NCBI GenBank assembly: GCA_963716855.1
Contig: CAVQUV010000019.1
Location: forward strand, 310,001 to 374,000
DNA length: 64,000 bases
Source of the DNA: JAGVSZ01 sp963716855
GTDB lineage: Bacteria > Pseudomonadota > Gammaproteobacteria > Burkholderiales > SG8-39
Direction: 5' to 3'
Position numbers and translations under genes: made by a program
Part shown: one piece after another, positions 15,241 to 23,569 of the stretch
Position numbering within the stretch: position 1 is the stretch's first letter
Layout: each line of letters starts with the position of its first letter
Notes under the pieces: model-generated
Databases searched by the model: none
Told to the model about the DNA's origin: nothing
Seen by the model: only the letters and a program-made list of their open reading frames with translations

Positions 15241-16572
15241 ATGGCCGGTAGGCGTCGTTTTCTCTCCCTGTTCGCCGCACTCGGGCTCGCCCTGTGCGCC
15301 GCCGCGCCGGCGCGCGCGGTGACCGATCTCCAGTTCTGGCACGCGATGGACGGCGCGCTCGGCGCCCAGCTGGACCTGATCGTCCAGCGCTTCAACGCGG
15401 CGCAGAAGGACTACCGCGTCGTCGCCGTCTACAAGGGCAGCTACGACGAGACGCTCGCCGCCGGCCTCGTCGCGCGTCTCGAAGGCAAGCCTCCACACGT
15501 TCTGCAGGTGTACGACGTCGGGACCTCCAACGTCGCGGCGGCGAAGAACGCGACCCGCCCGGTGCATCAGCTCATGCGCGAAGCGGGCGAGAAGTTCGAT
15601 CCGAAGGCGTTCGTGCCCGCGGTCGCGAGCTACTACTCCGACAGCAAGGGCAACCTGCTCGCGCTGCCGTTCAACACGTCCACCCCGGTCCTTTACGTCA
15701 ACCGCGACGCGCTCGACGCGTCGGGCGTCGACGCGCGCAAGCCGATCAAGACCTGGTACGACCTCCAGGAGGCGCTCCTCGAGGTGCGCGACAAGGCGCG
15801 CCTGCCGTGCGGCCTGACCACGACCTGGCCGAGCTGGGTCATGCTCGAGAACACGCTTGCGTGGCACAACGAGGAGTTCGCGACCCGCAACAACGGCTAC
15901 GACGGCCTCGACGCGCAGCTCGTCTTCAACACGCGCCTCGCGATCCGCCACCTGTCGTTGATGACCGCCTGGTCGAAATCGCAGATCTTCAGCTACTCGG
16001 GTCGCCGCGAAGAGGGCGAGAGCCGCTTCGCGCGCGGGGAATGTGCCGCGCTCACCGCATCCTCGGCGTCGTACGCGAACCTGCTGCGCAACGCCAAGTT
16101 CCGCGTCGCCGTTGTGCCGTTGCCCCACTACGACGACATCAACAACGCGCCGTACAACACGCTCATGGGCGGTGCCAGCCTGTGGGCGGTGAGCGGCAAG
16201 ACCGCGGGCGAGTACAAGGGCGTCGCGAAGTTTTTCGCTTTCATCTCGCAGCCGGAGGTGCAGGCGCAGTGGCACCAGTCCACCGGCTACCTGCCGATCA
16301 CCCGCGCGGCGTACGAGCTCACGAAATCGGCGGGCTTCTACCAGAAGCACCCCGGCTTCGATGTCGGCATCCAGCAGATGACCAACGGGGGCGCCGTCCC
16401 GCCGGCCTACTCGCGCGGCATCCGTCTGGGGAACCACGTCATGATCCGCGCCGTCGTGGACGAGGAACTGGAGCAGACCTGGGCACTGCAGAAGCCGCCG
16501 AAGCAGGCGCTCGACGACGCCGTGCGACGCGGCAACGAGCTGCTCAGGCGCTTTGAGCGGGCGAACAAGTAA
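15241..16572 (+). CDS. ugpB: sn-glycerol-3-phosphate ABC transporter substrate-binding protein
   Basis: 443 residues. Sec signal peptide (RRRFLSLFAALGLALCAAAPARA, cleaved near residue 26), then a solute-binding fold with FWHAMDGALGAQLDLIVQRFNA, GSYDETLAAGL, LPFNTSTPVLYVNRD, TTTWPSWVMLENTLAWHN and GGASLWAVSGKT, matching UgpB closely. It binds glycerol 3-phosphate or glycerophosphodiesters in the periplasm for the UgpABCE importer. No permease or ATPase gene is near: the next gene is a hotdog-fold protein. The gene is therefore an orphan that must use a transporter encoded elsewhere. It has its own predicted promoter. Confidence 0.92.
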   Translation: MAGRRRFLSLFAALGLALCAAAPARAVTDLQFWHAMDGALGAQLDLIVQRFNAAQKDYRVVAVYKGSYDETLAAGLVARLEGKPPHVLQVYDVGTSNVAAAKNATRPVHQLMREAGEKFDPKAFVPAVASYYSDSKGNLLALPFNTSTPVLYVNRDALDASGVDARKPIKTWYDLQEALLEVRDKARLPCGLTTTWPSWVMLENTLAWHNEEFATRNNGYDGLDAQLVFNTRLAIRHLSLMTAWSKSQIFSYSGRREEGESRFARGECAALTASSASYANLLRNAKFRVAVVPLPHYDDINNAPYNTLMGGASLWAVSGKTAGEYKGVAKFFAFISQPEVQAQWHQSTGYLPITRAAYELTKSAGFYQKHPGFDVGIQQMTNGGAVPPAYSRGIRLGNHVMIRAVVDEELEQTWALQKPPKQALDDAVRRGNELLRRFERANK

Positions 16573-17071
16573 GCCGTCCAGGCCGGCGGGGAAAACCGGA
16601 AAGCGCGCACGGCCGGCGCGCCGCACGTCGCCCGGGCTGCTCCGCCTGGCCATGAACCTGTGGCCGCCGTTCCGCGGCGCCGGAGTGCGCGTGCGCCACA
16701 TCGCGGCCGACTGGCACGAAGCGCGCATCGAGCTGAACCTCGGCCTGCTCAACCGCAATTACGTCGGCACGCATTTCGGCGGGTCGCTCTACGCGATGAC
16801 CGATCCGTTCCCCATGCTCATGCTGATGCACCTGCTCGGGCCCGAATACAGCGTCAATCACAAGGGCGGTCGGATCGACTACCTCGCCCCGGCGCGAGGC
16901 CGCGTCACCACGACGCTCCGGATCGAGGACGCCGAAGTGGAAGCCATCCGCGCGCGGGTGGCGGCGGCGGGGAAGGACGCGCCGGAGTTCGCGGCGGAGA
17001 TCCGCGACGCCGACGGCAACGTCGTGGCGCGCGCGACCCATACCCTGCACGTACGGCGCAGGACGGGCTGA
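16553..17071 (+). CDS. DUF4442 hotdog-fold protein (thioesterase-like)
   Basis: 172 residues from TTG 16553, which overlaps the end of ugpB by 20 bases. ATG 16652 (MNLWPPFRGAGVRV) is an alternative start that fits where family similarity begins. The core RNYVGTHFGGSLYAMTDPFPML and NHKGGRIDYLAPARG is typical of DUF4442 proteins, hotdog-fold relatives of acyl-CoA thioesterases. Substrate unknown. The overlap with ugpB suggests cotranscription without a functional link. Confidence 0.8.
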   Translation: MSGRTSKPSRPAGKTGKRARPARRTSPGLLRLAMNLWPPFRGAGVRVRHIAADWHEARIELNLGLLNRNYVGTHFGGSLYAMTDPFPMLMLMHLLGPEYSVNHKGGRIDYLAPARGRVTTTLRIEDAEVEAIRARVAAAGKDAPEFAAEIRDADGNVVARATHTLHVRRRTG

Positions 17072-17090
17072 AGCGCCCGGGGTCGACGGG

Positions 17091-18467
17091 TCAGAACGGC
17101 AGCTCGGCGTCGGGCTTCGCGGCGAGCAGCACGCGACGGAAGTCTTCCTGGATGCGCGCGAGGCCCGCCGCGTCCTGCGCCTCGAATCGCAGCACGATCA
17201 CCGGGGTCGTGTTCGATGCGCGCGCGAGGCCGAAGCCGTCCGCGTACTCGACGCGCAGCCCGTCGAGCTTGATCACCTCGTCCGCGCCGGGGAACCGCGC
17301 GGTGCGCTGCAGCTCGGCGATCAGACGGTGCGGCTCGCCCTCGGCCAGCTTCAGGTTCAGCTCGGGCGTCGACAGCGAATCGGGCAGCGCGTTGAGCACC
17401 GCGCTCGGATCCCGCTCGCGCGACAGGAGCTCGAGCAGGCGCGCGCCGGCGTAGACGCCGTCGTCGAAGCCATACCAGCGCTCGGCGAAGAACGTGTGCC
17501 CGCTCATCTCGCCGGCGAGCGGCGCCTTCAGCTCCTTCATCTTCGCCTTGATGAGCGAGTGCCCGGTCTTCCACAGCACGGGCCGGCCGCCGTGCGCGCG
17601 CACCCAGGGCGCGAGATTGCGCGTGCATTTCACGTCGTAGATGATCTCGCCGCCCGGCACGCGCGACAGCACGTCCTTCGCGAACAGCATGAGCTGCCGG
17701 TCGGCGTAGATGATCTGGCCGCCCTTGGTGACCACGCCGAGCCGGTCGCCGTCGCCGTCGAACGCGAGCCCGAGCTCCGCGTCGGTCGCGGCGAGCCGCG
17801 CGATGACGTCGCGCAGGTTCTTCGGCTGCGACGGGTCGGGATGGTGGTTCGGGAACGTGCCGTCGACCTCGCAGTAGAGCTCGTCCACCGCGCAGCCGAG
17901 GCGCCGGTACAGCTCGGGGGCGATGCTGCCCGCGACGCCGTTGCCGCAGTCGACCACGATCTTCATCGGGCGCGCGAGCTTCACGTCGCCGACGATGCGG
18001 TCGAGGTAGGCCGCGCGCACGTCGGCGGTGCGCAGGGCGCCGCTGCCGGAGGCGAACCGCCCCGCCTCGATCCTGGCGCGCAGCTCCTGGATCGTCTCCG
18101 CGAACAGCGTCGTCCCGCCGATGACCATCTTGAGGCCGTTGTAGTCGGGCGGGTTGTGGCTGCCGGTGACGGCGACGGTGCTGCCGCTCCCGAGGTGGTA
18201 CGCCGCGAAATAGGCCATCGGCGTGGTGACCATGCCGATGTCGATCACGTCGACGCCGCTCGCGCGAATGCCGGCGGCAAGCGCGCCGGCGAGCTTGGGC
18301 CCCGACAGGCGGCCGTCGCGCCCGACGACGATCGCGCCGCCGCCCTGCTCGCGCGCGAGCGAGCCGAGCGCGCGCCCGACGAGCTCGACCGCTTCGGCGG
18401 TCAGCGTGCGGTCGACGACGCCGCGAATGTCGTAGGCCTTGAAGATCTCGGGTGCGATGCGCGTCAT
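17091..18467 (-). CDS. Phosphomannomutase/phosphoglucomutase
   Basis: 458 residues from ATG 18467 (MTRIAPEIFKAYDIRG). An alpha-D-phosphohexomutase with the catalytic serine loop TGSHNPPDYNG (Ser 103), metal loop DGDGDRLG, and sugar-specificity loop GEMSGHTFF. This fits the bacterial AlgC/ManB type acting on both mannose and glucose phosphates, supplying GDP-mannose and UDP-glucose precursors for surface polysaccharide and LPS. The start overlaps the stop of the YheT-like gene by four bases (ATGA), so the two are translationally coupled. Confidence 0.93.
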   Translation of the reverse strand: MTRIAPEIFKAYDIRGVVDRTLTAEAVELVGRALGSLAREQGGGAIVVGRDGRLSGPKLAGALAAGIRASGVDVIDIGMVTTPMAYFAAYHLGSGSTVAVTGSHNPPDYNGLKMVIGGTTLFAETIQELRARIEAGRFASGSGALRTADVRAAYLDRIVGDVKLARPMKIVVDCGNGVAGSIAPELYRRLGCAVDELYCEVDGTFPNHHPDPSQPKNLRDVIARLAATDAELGLAFDGDGDRLGVVTKGGQIIYADRQLMLFAKDVLSRVPGGEIIYDVKCTRNLAPWVRAHGGRPVLWKTGHSLIKAKMKELKAPLAGEMSGHTFFAERWYGFDDGVYAGARLLELLSRERDPSAVLNALPDSLSTPELNLKLAEGEPHRLIAELQRTARFPGADEVIKLDGLRVEYADGFGLARASNTTPVIVLRFEAQDAAGLARIQEDFRRVLLAAKPDAELPF

Positions 18468-19435
18468 GAGCGGTGCTCCACCTGCGAAAAGAAAGCGAGG
18501 ATGCGTTGCGGCAGCCAGTCGTAGCGGCCCGGGAACGGGCCGTCGACGAAGCCGACGTGCCCGCCGGTCGCAGGATACTCGAGCGTGACCTGCGACGACA
18601 CTTCGCCCGGCCCGGGAAGGTACCGGGCGGGGAGGAACGGGTCGTTCAGCGCATTCAAGATCAACGTCGGCACGCGAATCGCGCCCAGGACCGGCTTTGC
18701 GCTCGCGCGCGCATAGTAGTCGGCGGCGTCGCGGAAGCCGTGCTGCGGCGCCGTGTACAAGTCGTCGAACTCCCGCAGGGTGCGCGTCGCGCGCAGGCGT
18801 GCGAGATCGAACTGGCCGGGGTGGAGTCGCGCTTTTTCCGCGACCTTCCGCTTGAGCGTGCGCAGGAACATCCGGGTGTACACGCGCCCGAAGCCGCGCT
18901 CGAGCGCGTCGGCGCCCGCGGCAAGGTCGAGCGGCGCCGAGACGGCGACCGCGGCACGTACGACCGCCCGCGCGGAGTCGCCGCGGTTCGCGAGCCACTT
19001 GAGCAGCGCGTTCCCGCCGAGCGAGACCCCGGCAGCGAACAGCGGACGGCCGCCGGCGAGTACGCGGAAGCGCTCGAGCATCCACTCGATCTCGTCGGCG
19101 TCGCCCGAGTGGTAGGCGCGCGGGAGCCGGTTGATCTCGCCGCCGCAGCCCCGGAAGTGCGGGATCGCGCCACGCCAGCCATGCCGGGCGAGCGTGGCCA
19201 TCGTGGCCTCGGCGTAGTGACTGTCCGCCCCGCCCTCGAGCCCGTGGAACAGCACGACGAAGGGCGCCGTCTCGGGTCCAGCCAGGAAATCGACGAGCAC
19301 GAAGTCCCCGTCAGGCGTGTCCCAGCGCGCGCGCTCGAGCCGGACCGTCTCGCGCCGCGCGACAACGGCCGCCCAGACGGTCTGCGCGTTGCCGCCGGGC
19401 AGCCACCACGGGGCGCGGTACGACGCGCCGCTCAA
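18464..19435 (-). CDS. YheT-family alpha/beta hydrolase
   Basis: 323 residues from TTG 19435, which overlaps the stop of the SnoaL-like gene (TTGA). Family hallmarks: WLPGGNAQTVW at the start, LFHGLEGGADSHYA (oxyanion region), HFRGCGGEINRLPRAYHSGD, nucleophile elbow GVSLGGNALLKWL, and the late GGHVGFVDG with the catalytic His. YheT/EMB8-like proteins are esterases of unknown natural substrate. It forms a coupled series SnoaL - hydrolase - phosphomannomutase. Confidence 0.9.
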   Translation of the reverse strand: MSGASYRAPWWLPGGNAQTVWAAVVARRETVRLERARWDTPDGDFVLVDFLAGPETAPFVVLFHGLEGGADSHYAEATMATLARHGWRGAIPHFRGCGGEINRLPRAYHSGDADEIEWMLERFRVLAGGRPLFAAGVSLGGNALLKWLANRGDSARAVVRAAVAVSAPLDLAAGADALERGFGRVYTRMFLRTLKRKVAEKARLHPGQFDLARLRATRTLREFDDLYTAPQHGFRDAADYYARASAKPVLGAIRVPTLILNALNDPFLPARYLPGPGEVSSQVTLEYPATGGHVGFVDGPFPGRYDWLPQRILAFFSQVEHRS

Positions 19436-19866
19436 TGGAGGATCTTCGGCCCTTCGGCCGGCGGCGCCTCGGCCGGCACGCCGGGCGCTGGCGAAGCGTG
19501 ATGAGACACCATCCGCCAGCCGTTGCCGGTGCGGACGTACACGTTGGTGACCGCGACGGGCGGGCGCGGTCGGTTCTCGCCGACGACGGTGAGGTTCTCG
19601 TGGAGGCTGTGGATCGCGAACATCATCCCCTGGACGACCGTCTGGTCCGACGTGCGCACCTGCAGCCGCTGGCGCGACGCGAAAATCTGCGTCCAGCTCT
19701 CGCGCACGCGGTCGTAGCCTGCGAGCCTCGGACCGCCCGGGTGGATGCAGACGACCTCCTCGTCGTCGGCCCAGACCTCCATCATCGATTCGAGGTCCGC
19801 GCGCTCGAGCGCTTCGTAAAAAGCCTGCTCGACGTCCTGAGCGGAAGCAAAGGTGGTGCGCTTCAT
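19432..19866 (-). CDS. SnoaL-like / NTF2-fold protein (ketosteroid-isomerase superfamily)
   Basis: 144 residues from ATG 19866. A single NTF2-like domain with EQAFYEALERADLESMMEVW, VVCIHPGGPRLAGYDRVRES and VTNVYVRTGNGWRMVSHHAS, a family of small cone-shaped proteins that bind or isomerise hydrophobic ligands. Substrate unknown. Its first 15 codons (MKRTTFASAQDVEQA) and 5-prime region are repeated in tandem upstream at an exact 104-base period, giving two preceding frames with the same N-terminus. It is coupled to the following hydrolase gene. Confidence 0.85.
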   Translation of the reverse strand: MKRTTFASAQDVEQAFYEALERADLESMMEVWADDEEVVCIHPGGPRLAGYDRVRESWTQIFASRQRLQVRTSDQTVVQGMMFAIHSLHENLTVVGENRPRPPVAVTNVYVRTGNGWRMVSHHASPAPGVPAEAPPAEGPKILH

Positions 19867-19970
19867 CGGAGCCCCGTTTTGTCAGCGCGCGCCGCGGGTA
19901 TGGAATGGCGCGCGCGGTCGTCTGGGGCCTGCTCAACGTCCTGAGCGGAAGCAAAGGTGGTGCGCTTCAT
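19863..19970 (-). CDS. 35-residue frame repeating the SnoaL-protein N-terminus (inner copy)
   Basis: ATG 19970; encodes MKRTTFASAQDVEQA and then PDDRARHSIPAARADKTGLR. Its TGA overlaps the ATG of the full gene (ATGA). Translation could pass by coupling from here into the SnoaL-like gene. No evidence that the peptide does anything by itself. Confidence 0.4.
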   Translation of the reverse strand: MKRTTFASAQDVEQAPDDRARHSIPAARADKTGLR

Positions 19971-20074
19971 CGGAGCCCCGTTTTGTCAGCGCGCGCCGCG
20001 GGTATGGAATGGCGCGCGCGGTCGTCTGGGGCCTGCTCGACGTCCTGGGCGGAAGCAAAGGTGGTTCGTTTCAT
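19967..20074 (-). CDS. 35-residue frame repeating the SnoaL-protein N-terminus (outer copy)
   Basis: ATG 20074; predicted to encode the same 35 residues as the inner copy despite several base differences. Its TGA overlaps the next copy's ATG. With the inner copy and the full gene it makes three starts chained by ATGA overlaps. Confidence 0.4.
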   Translation of the reverse strand: MKRTTFASAQDVEQAPDDRARHSIPAARADKTGLR

Positions 20075-20163
20075 GCGAGCCGAGCGGCGGGTCCCCGGTT
20101 CAGGGGCCGCGCAATGGTAGCGAAATCCGCCGCGGGACTGCAATCGCACGCCGACGCGGCGGG

Positions 20164-20532
20164 TCATCCCGTCGCGCGCACGATCCAGTCGGCCAGCGCG
20201 GCCAGGATGTCCTCCGCTTCGCCGATCGACGAGGTCGCACGGATCTCGAGCGCCGGATGGCGCGCGCGGGCCGCGTCGACGAGGGCCGGCAAGTCGCGCT
20301 TCGTATGGCCGCCGGGCGCGAGGAAGAGAGGCACCACGAGGACCCGCTGCGCCCGCCCGGCGACCGCAGCGTCGATCGCCTCGTCGAGCGTCGGCCGCAT
20401 CTGCTCGAGGAACGCCAGCTCGACTCGGGCGCCGGGCCGGCGCGTCTCGACGAGCGCCTTGAGCGCGCGGAACGGCCCGGCCCATTCCGGGTCCCGGCTC
20501 CCATGCGCGAACAGGACGATCGCGTCGCTCAT
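20164..20532 (-). CDS. CbiX/SirB-type sirohydrochlorin chelatase-like protein
   Basis: 122 residues from ATG 20532, overlapping the amidase stop by four bases. A short single-domain chelatase: LFAHGSRDPEW with the metal-binding His near residue 10, VELAFLEQMRPTLDEAI, and VLVVPLFLAPGGHTKRDLP with the second His. Small CbiX proteins insert Co or Fe into sirohydrochlorin for cobalamin or sirohaem. No other tetrapyrrole gene is near. Assignment by motif; the metal is undetermined. Confidence 0.87.
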   Translation of the reverse strand: MSDAIVLFAHGSRDPEWAGPFRALKALVETRRPGARVELAFLEQMRPTLDEAIDAAVAGRAQRVLVVPLFLAPGGHTKRDLPALVDAARARHPALEIRATSSIGEAEDILAALADWIVRATG

Positions 20533-21833
20533 TCGAGCCCCTTGAACCGCAGGGCCGTCTCGCACCAGTGCGCGACGCGCAGCAGATGCCCGTCTCCGCC
20601 GGCGTCGCCGGCGAGCTGGAGGCCGAACGGCAAGCCGTCCGCAGACAGCCCGCTCGGCAGGGTGATCGCCGGCACGCCGAGCAGCGTCCACAGCGTGCAG
20701 AAGCTCGGGTCGCCGGTGGTCGCCAGGCTTGCGGGAGCGGCGCCCGGCGCGGGCGGGCACACGATCGCGTCCCACGGCTCGAAGAGGTCGTGCGCGCGCT
20801 CGGTCAGGGCAGCGCGCTGCGCATGCGCGGCGCGATACGCATCGACCGGGATCGTCGCGCCGTCGGTCAGGGCGTCGACGAGCGTTGCGCTAAGGAGCTC
20901 GCGCCGCGTCTCGAGGTGCGTCTTCAGGAGCCGCGCCGCTTCATGGAACATGATCGTTCGGTGCGCGGCGCGTGCCTCGGCGAACGGCGCGGGCACCTCG
21001 ATCGCCTCGACCACCGCACCGGCCGCGCGCAGGCGATCGAGCGCCGCATCGAAGTGCCGCGACATCCCGGGCTCGGTCTGGTTCCAGGGGAACCGGGCGA
21101 ATGCGCCGAGCCGCGGGGCCCGGTCGAGGCGGCGCACTTCGGGCTCGATTGCCTCGCTCTCGCAGAGGGCCGATGCCGCAAGCGCCGCGTCGGCGACGGT
21201 GCGCGTGAACGTCCCCGTCTGGTCGAGGGTCGCGCTGAACTGGAGCGTGCCGGCGTACGGCAACAGTCCGAAGCTCGGCTTGAAGCCCACCACGCCGCAG
21301 AACGCAGCGGGCCGGATCACCGAGCCGTTCGTCTGCGTGCCGAGCGCGAGCGGAACGCAGCCCGCGGCAACCGCCGCCGCCGAGCCCGAGGAGGACCCGC
21401 CCGGCGTGTGCGCGGCATTCCACGGGTTGCGCGTCTTGCCGGGCTGCATGAAGGCGAACTCGGTGGTCACCGTCTTGCCGAGCACGAACCCGCCGGCGCC
21501 GCGCAGCCGCTCGACCACGACCGCGTCGCGCTCCGGTCGATGCCCCTTGAAGATCGGCGAGCCCATCTCGGTCGGGAGATCGGCGGTCGCGACGATGTCC
21601 TTCACGCCGACCGGCACGCCGTGGAGCGCGCCGCGTTCCGCGCCGCTCGCATGCCGCGCGTCGCACTGCGTCTGCGAGACTGAAGCGCGCGCGCCTCGTC
21701 GAGCGTCACCCACGCGTCGATCGCAGGGTCGCGCTCCGCGGATGCGCGCGAGTAGCGATTCCGTATAGGCACGCGACGTCAGCCGCCCCTCGCGCAGTGC
21801 CGCCGCCGCTTCAACGAGTGTCGCCTGTGCCAC
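20529..21833 (-). CDS. Amidase (amidase-signature family), with two compensating indels near the N-terminus
   Basis: 434 residues as read. The Ser-Ser-Lys catalytic triad is visible: Lys in VPVGVKDIV, the glycine/serine-rich TPGGSSSGSAAAVAAG, and Ser in QTNGSVIRPAAFCGVVGFKPSFG. Substrate unknown; context with cbiX gives no hint. Between about 21693 and 21741 the read-through residues make no sense, while the neighbouring frame gives ERDPAIDAWVTLDEARA, exactly what an amidase should have there. So one inserted base near 21740 and one missing base near 21693 cancel each other. The gene may be intact in reality. Confidence 0.85.
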   Translation of the reverse strand: MAQATLVEAAAALREGRLTSRAYTESLLARIRGARPCDRRVGDARRGARASVSQTQCDARHASGAERGALHGVPVGVKDIVATADLPTEMGSPIFKGHRPERDAVVVERLRGAGGFVLGKTVTTEFAFMQPGKTRNPWNAAHTPGGSSSGSAAAVAAGCVPLALGTQTNGSVIRPAAFCGVVGFKPSFGLLPYAGTLQFSATLDQTGTFTRTVADAALAASALCESEAIEPEVRRLDRAPRLGAFARFPWNQTEPGMSRHFDAALDRLRAAGAVVEAIEVPAPFAEARAAHRTIMFHEAARLLKTHLETRRELLSATLVDALTDGATIPVDAYRAAHAQRAALTERAHDLFEPWDAIVCPPAPGAAPASLATTGDPSFCTLWTLLGVPAITLPSGLSADGLPFGLQLAGDAGGDGHLLRVAHWCETALRFKGLE

Positions 21834-21865
21834 CGTGCTCGTCCCTCTTCGCTGACCCGGGTCGA

Positions 21866-23122
21866 TTATCGCGCAGCAACCGCCCGGTACGCGTTGCGGG
21901 CGCGGGTCTCACGAACGAAGAGTGCGTTCGCGAAGCCGAACAGCGCCACCCCGGCGAGCACCAGCAGCGCCCGATGCCACTCGTCGGGCGCGTGCGTCGC
22001 CGCCCTCATCCCCTCGCCCCGCGACAGGTCGAGCACCCAGCCGACCACCGGCTGCATCACGGCCGGCCCGAGAAAGATGCCCATGTTCGCGACCCCGGTC
22101 GCGATGCCGGCGTACTGCGGTGCGTTGACTTCCTTGCAGCACGCCCAGCTCAGCGTCATCCCCGCGGTGGCGAAGCCCATCACCCCGAACAGGAGGTAGC
22201 TCGCCAGGCCGTCGAGCGGCCACCCGGCGAGCAGCGGCAGCCACGCGACGAAGAGCAGCGCCGCACCGCCGGCGAAGAGCGGCTTGCGGCGCCGCAGGCG
22301 GTCGGAGAGCGCACCGATGACGAGCCCGCTAAGCGCAAAAACGCCGAGCGCCATCGTGACGTGATTCGCCGCGACGGCGCGTGTCATCCCGTGGAGGTCC
22401 ACCAGGTAAGGCACCGCCCACAGCGTGGCAAACGACAGGAAGCTCGCCCCGGCGCCGAAGTTCGCCAGGAAGATCGGCCAGGTCGCCGGATTGCGGAGCA
22501 CGCCCCCAAGTCCCCGGCGCCAGCCGGCTTCGAGGTGCACCGAGCGCGGCCGCGGAAGCTCGTCGACCAGCACCCAGCTCGCGATCGCGACGAGGAGCGA
22601 GGCGACCGCGAGCGCGAGGATCACGTCGCGCCAGCCGAACGACTGGAGCAGCCAGGCGAACGGCCCACCCGCTGCGGCCGAGGACAGGTTGCCGACCAGC
22701 ACGACGACGCCGGTCAGCGTTGCGAAGATTCGCGCCTCGAACCAGCTCGCGATCAACTTCAGGCAGGCGACGAACGCGACCGAGCTGCCGAGGGCGACGA
22801 GTACGCGGCCGGTGGCCGCGACGCCGAAGTTCGGCGCGACCGCGAAGAGCGCCGCGCCGGCCGCCACAATCAGCCCGCCGCCGGCGAGCAGCCGCCGCGG
22901 CCCCAGCGTGTCGGCGAGGATGCCGGACGGGATCTGCATCGCCGTGTAGACCCAGTAGTAGGTCGCCGCGAGCACGCCGAGCGCGGCGGCGCTCGTCTGG
23001 AACGCCTGTGCGAGATCGGCCGCCATCGTCGCCGGGGCGGCGCGGTGAAAGAGCCCGATCAGGTAGGCCGCGGCAGCGAGACCGAAGCCGACCAGGCGGC
23101 GGGCGGGCGCGGCGCCGGTCAC
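21866..23122 (-). CDS. Major facilitator superfamily transporter
   Basis: 418 residues from GTG 23122, twelve hydrophobic segments. The MFS signature GILADTLGPRRLLAGGG lies between TM2 and TM3 and a related GALSDRLRRRKPLF between TM8 and TM9. The layout resembles organic-acid or sugar-phosphate MFS carriers (UhpC/NNP-like). Substrate unknown. It lies 32 bases upstream of the amidase, so the product of one may be the substrate of the other. Confidence 0.88.
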   Translation of the reverse strand: MTGAAPARRLVGFGLAAAAYLIGLFHRAAPATMAADLAQAFQTSAAALGVLAATYYWVYTAMQIPSGILADTLGPRRLLAGGGLIVAAGAALFAVAPNFGVAATGRVLVALGSSVAFVACLKLIASWFEARIFATLTGVVVLVGNLSSAAAGGPFAWLLQSFGWRDVILALAVASLLVAIASWVLVDELPRPRSVHLEAGWRRGLGGVLRNPATWPIFLANFGAGASFLSFATLWAVPYLVDLHGMTRAVAANHVTMALGVFALSGLVIGALSDRLRRRKPLFAGGAALLFVAWLPLLAGWPLDGLASYLLFGVMGFATAGMTLSWACCKEVNAPQYAGIATGVANMGIFLGPAVMQPVVGWVLDLSRGEGMRAATHAPDEWHRALLVLAGVALFGFANALFVRETRARNAYRAVAAR

Positions 23123-23204
23123 GCCGCGTTCATGCCGCTACCCGCTTGGAGTGCCGTCGGGTCATGGAGCGAATTGTGCCACCCCGGCCCGCGCGGCCGC
23201 GGGG

Positions 23205-23414
23205 CTAACGCAGGCGCGCGCGCTTCGCCTTGGACCGCATCGTTTTTCGCGGCACCTTCGCGCCCGCGCGGCGGGCCTGCGCAAGGCCGATCGCGATCGC
23301 CTGCTTGCGGCTCTTCACCTTCTTGCCCGAGCGCCCGCTCCGCAGCGTCCCGCGCTTGCGCTCGTGCATCGCCTTGCGCACCTTGTCGGCGGCCTTCTTG
23401 CCGTATCTCGCCAT
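23205..23414 (-). CDS. DUF6496 small basic protein
   Basis: 69 residues, about one third Lys or Arg: MARYGKKAADKVRKAMHERK at the start, then SGRSGKKVKSRKQAIAIGLA, the pattern of the DUF6496 family. AGGAG stands six bases before the ATG. Function unknown; the composition suggests nucleic-acid binding. It follows a truncated membrane-protein gene by 34 bases. Confidence 0.85.
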   Translation of the reverse strand: MARYGKKAADKVRKAMHERKRGTLRSGRSGKKVKSRKQAIAIGLAQARRAGAKVPRKTMRSKAKRARLR

Positions 23415-23448
23415 GTCTACGCTCCTGTCGGTTTGGGGCGCCGGGCAC

Positions 23449-23556
23449 TCACGTCGCCGCGGACTTCTGCGGCAGCTCGAGCACGTGCGCGGATTCCATG
23501 GTCAGCGCGAGCGAGGTAAGGACGAGGACGACCAGCCGCCAGGAAATTAGGATCAT
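23449..23556 (-). pseudogene. Truncated membrane protein, N-terminal 35 residues (DUF1772-like)
   Basis: ATG 23556 with GGAG six bases upstream. It encodes one membrane helix (LISWRLVVLVLTSLALTMES) and then AHVLELPQK, which in DUF1772-type membrane proteins of about 150 residues leads into three more helices. Here it stops after five further residues, and DUF6496 begins within 40 bases, so the rest is missing. It could instead be a genuine small membrane protein. Confidence 0.55.
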
Positions 23557-23569
23557 GCTGAGCTCCTTC

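Larger units (their letters stand above)
19823..20074 (-). repeat. 104-bp tandem repeat of a gene start, about 2.4 copies
   Basis: Copies at 19823-19926, 19927-20030 and 20031-20074. Copies 1 and 2 differ at a single base; the partial third differs at three of its 44. Each copy holds an ATG (antisense CAT at 19864, 19968 and 20072) with the first 15 codons of the SnoaL-like gene. The near-identity means a recent duplication. The period is not a multiple of three, so each copy changes frame. Beyond it, 20075-20163 shows nothing recognisable. Confidence 0.95.

Noticed and set aside
21866..23122. Specific substrate (nitrate or sugar phosphate) for the MFS gene
   Set aside because: General MFS motifs are visible but no substrate-defining residues or neighbours, so only the superfamily is given.
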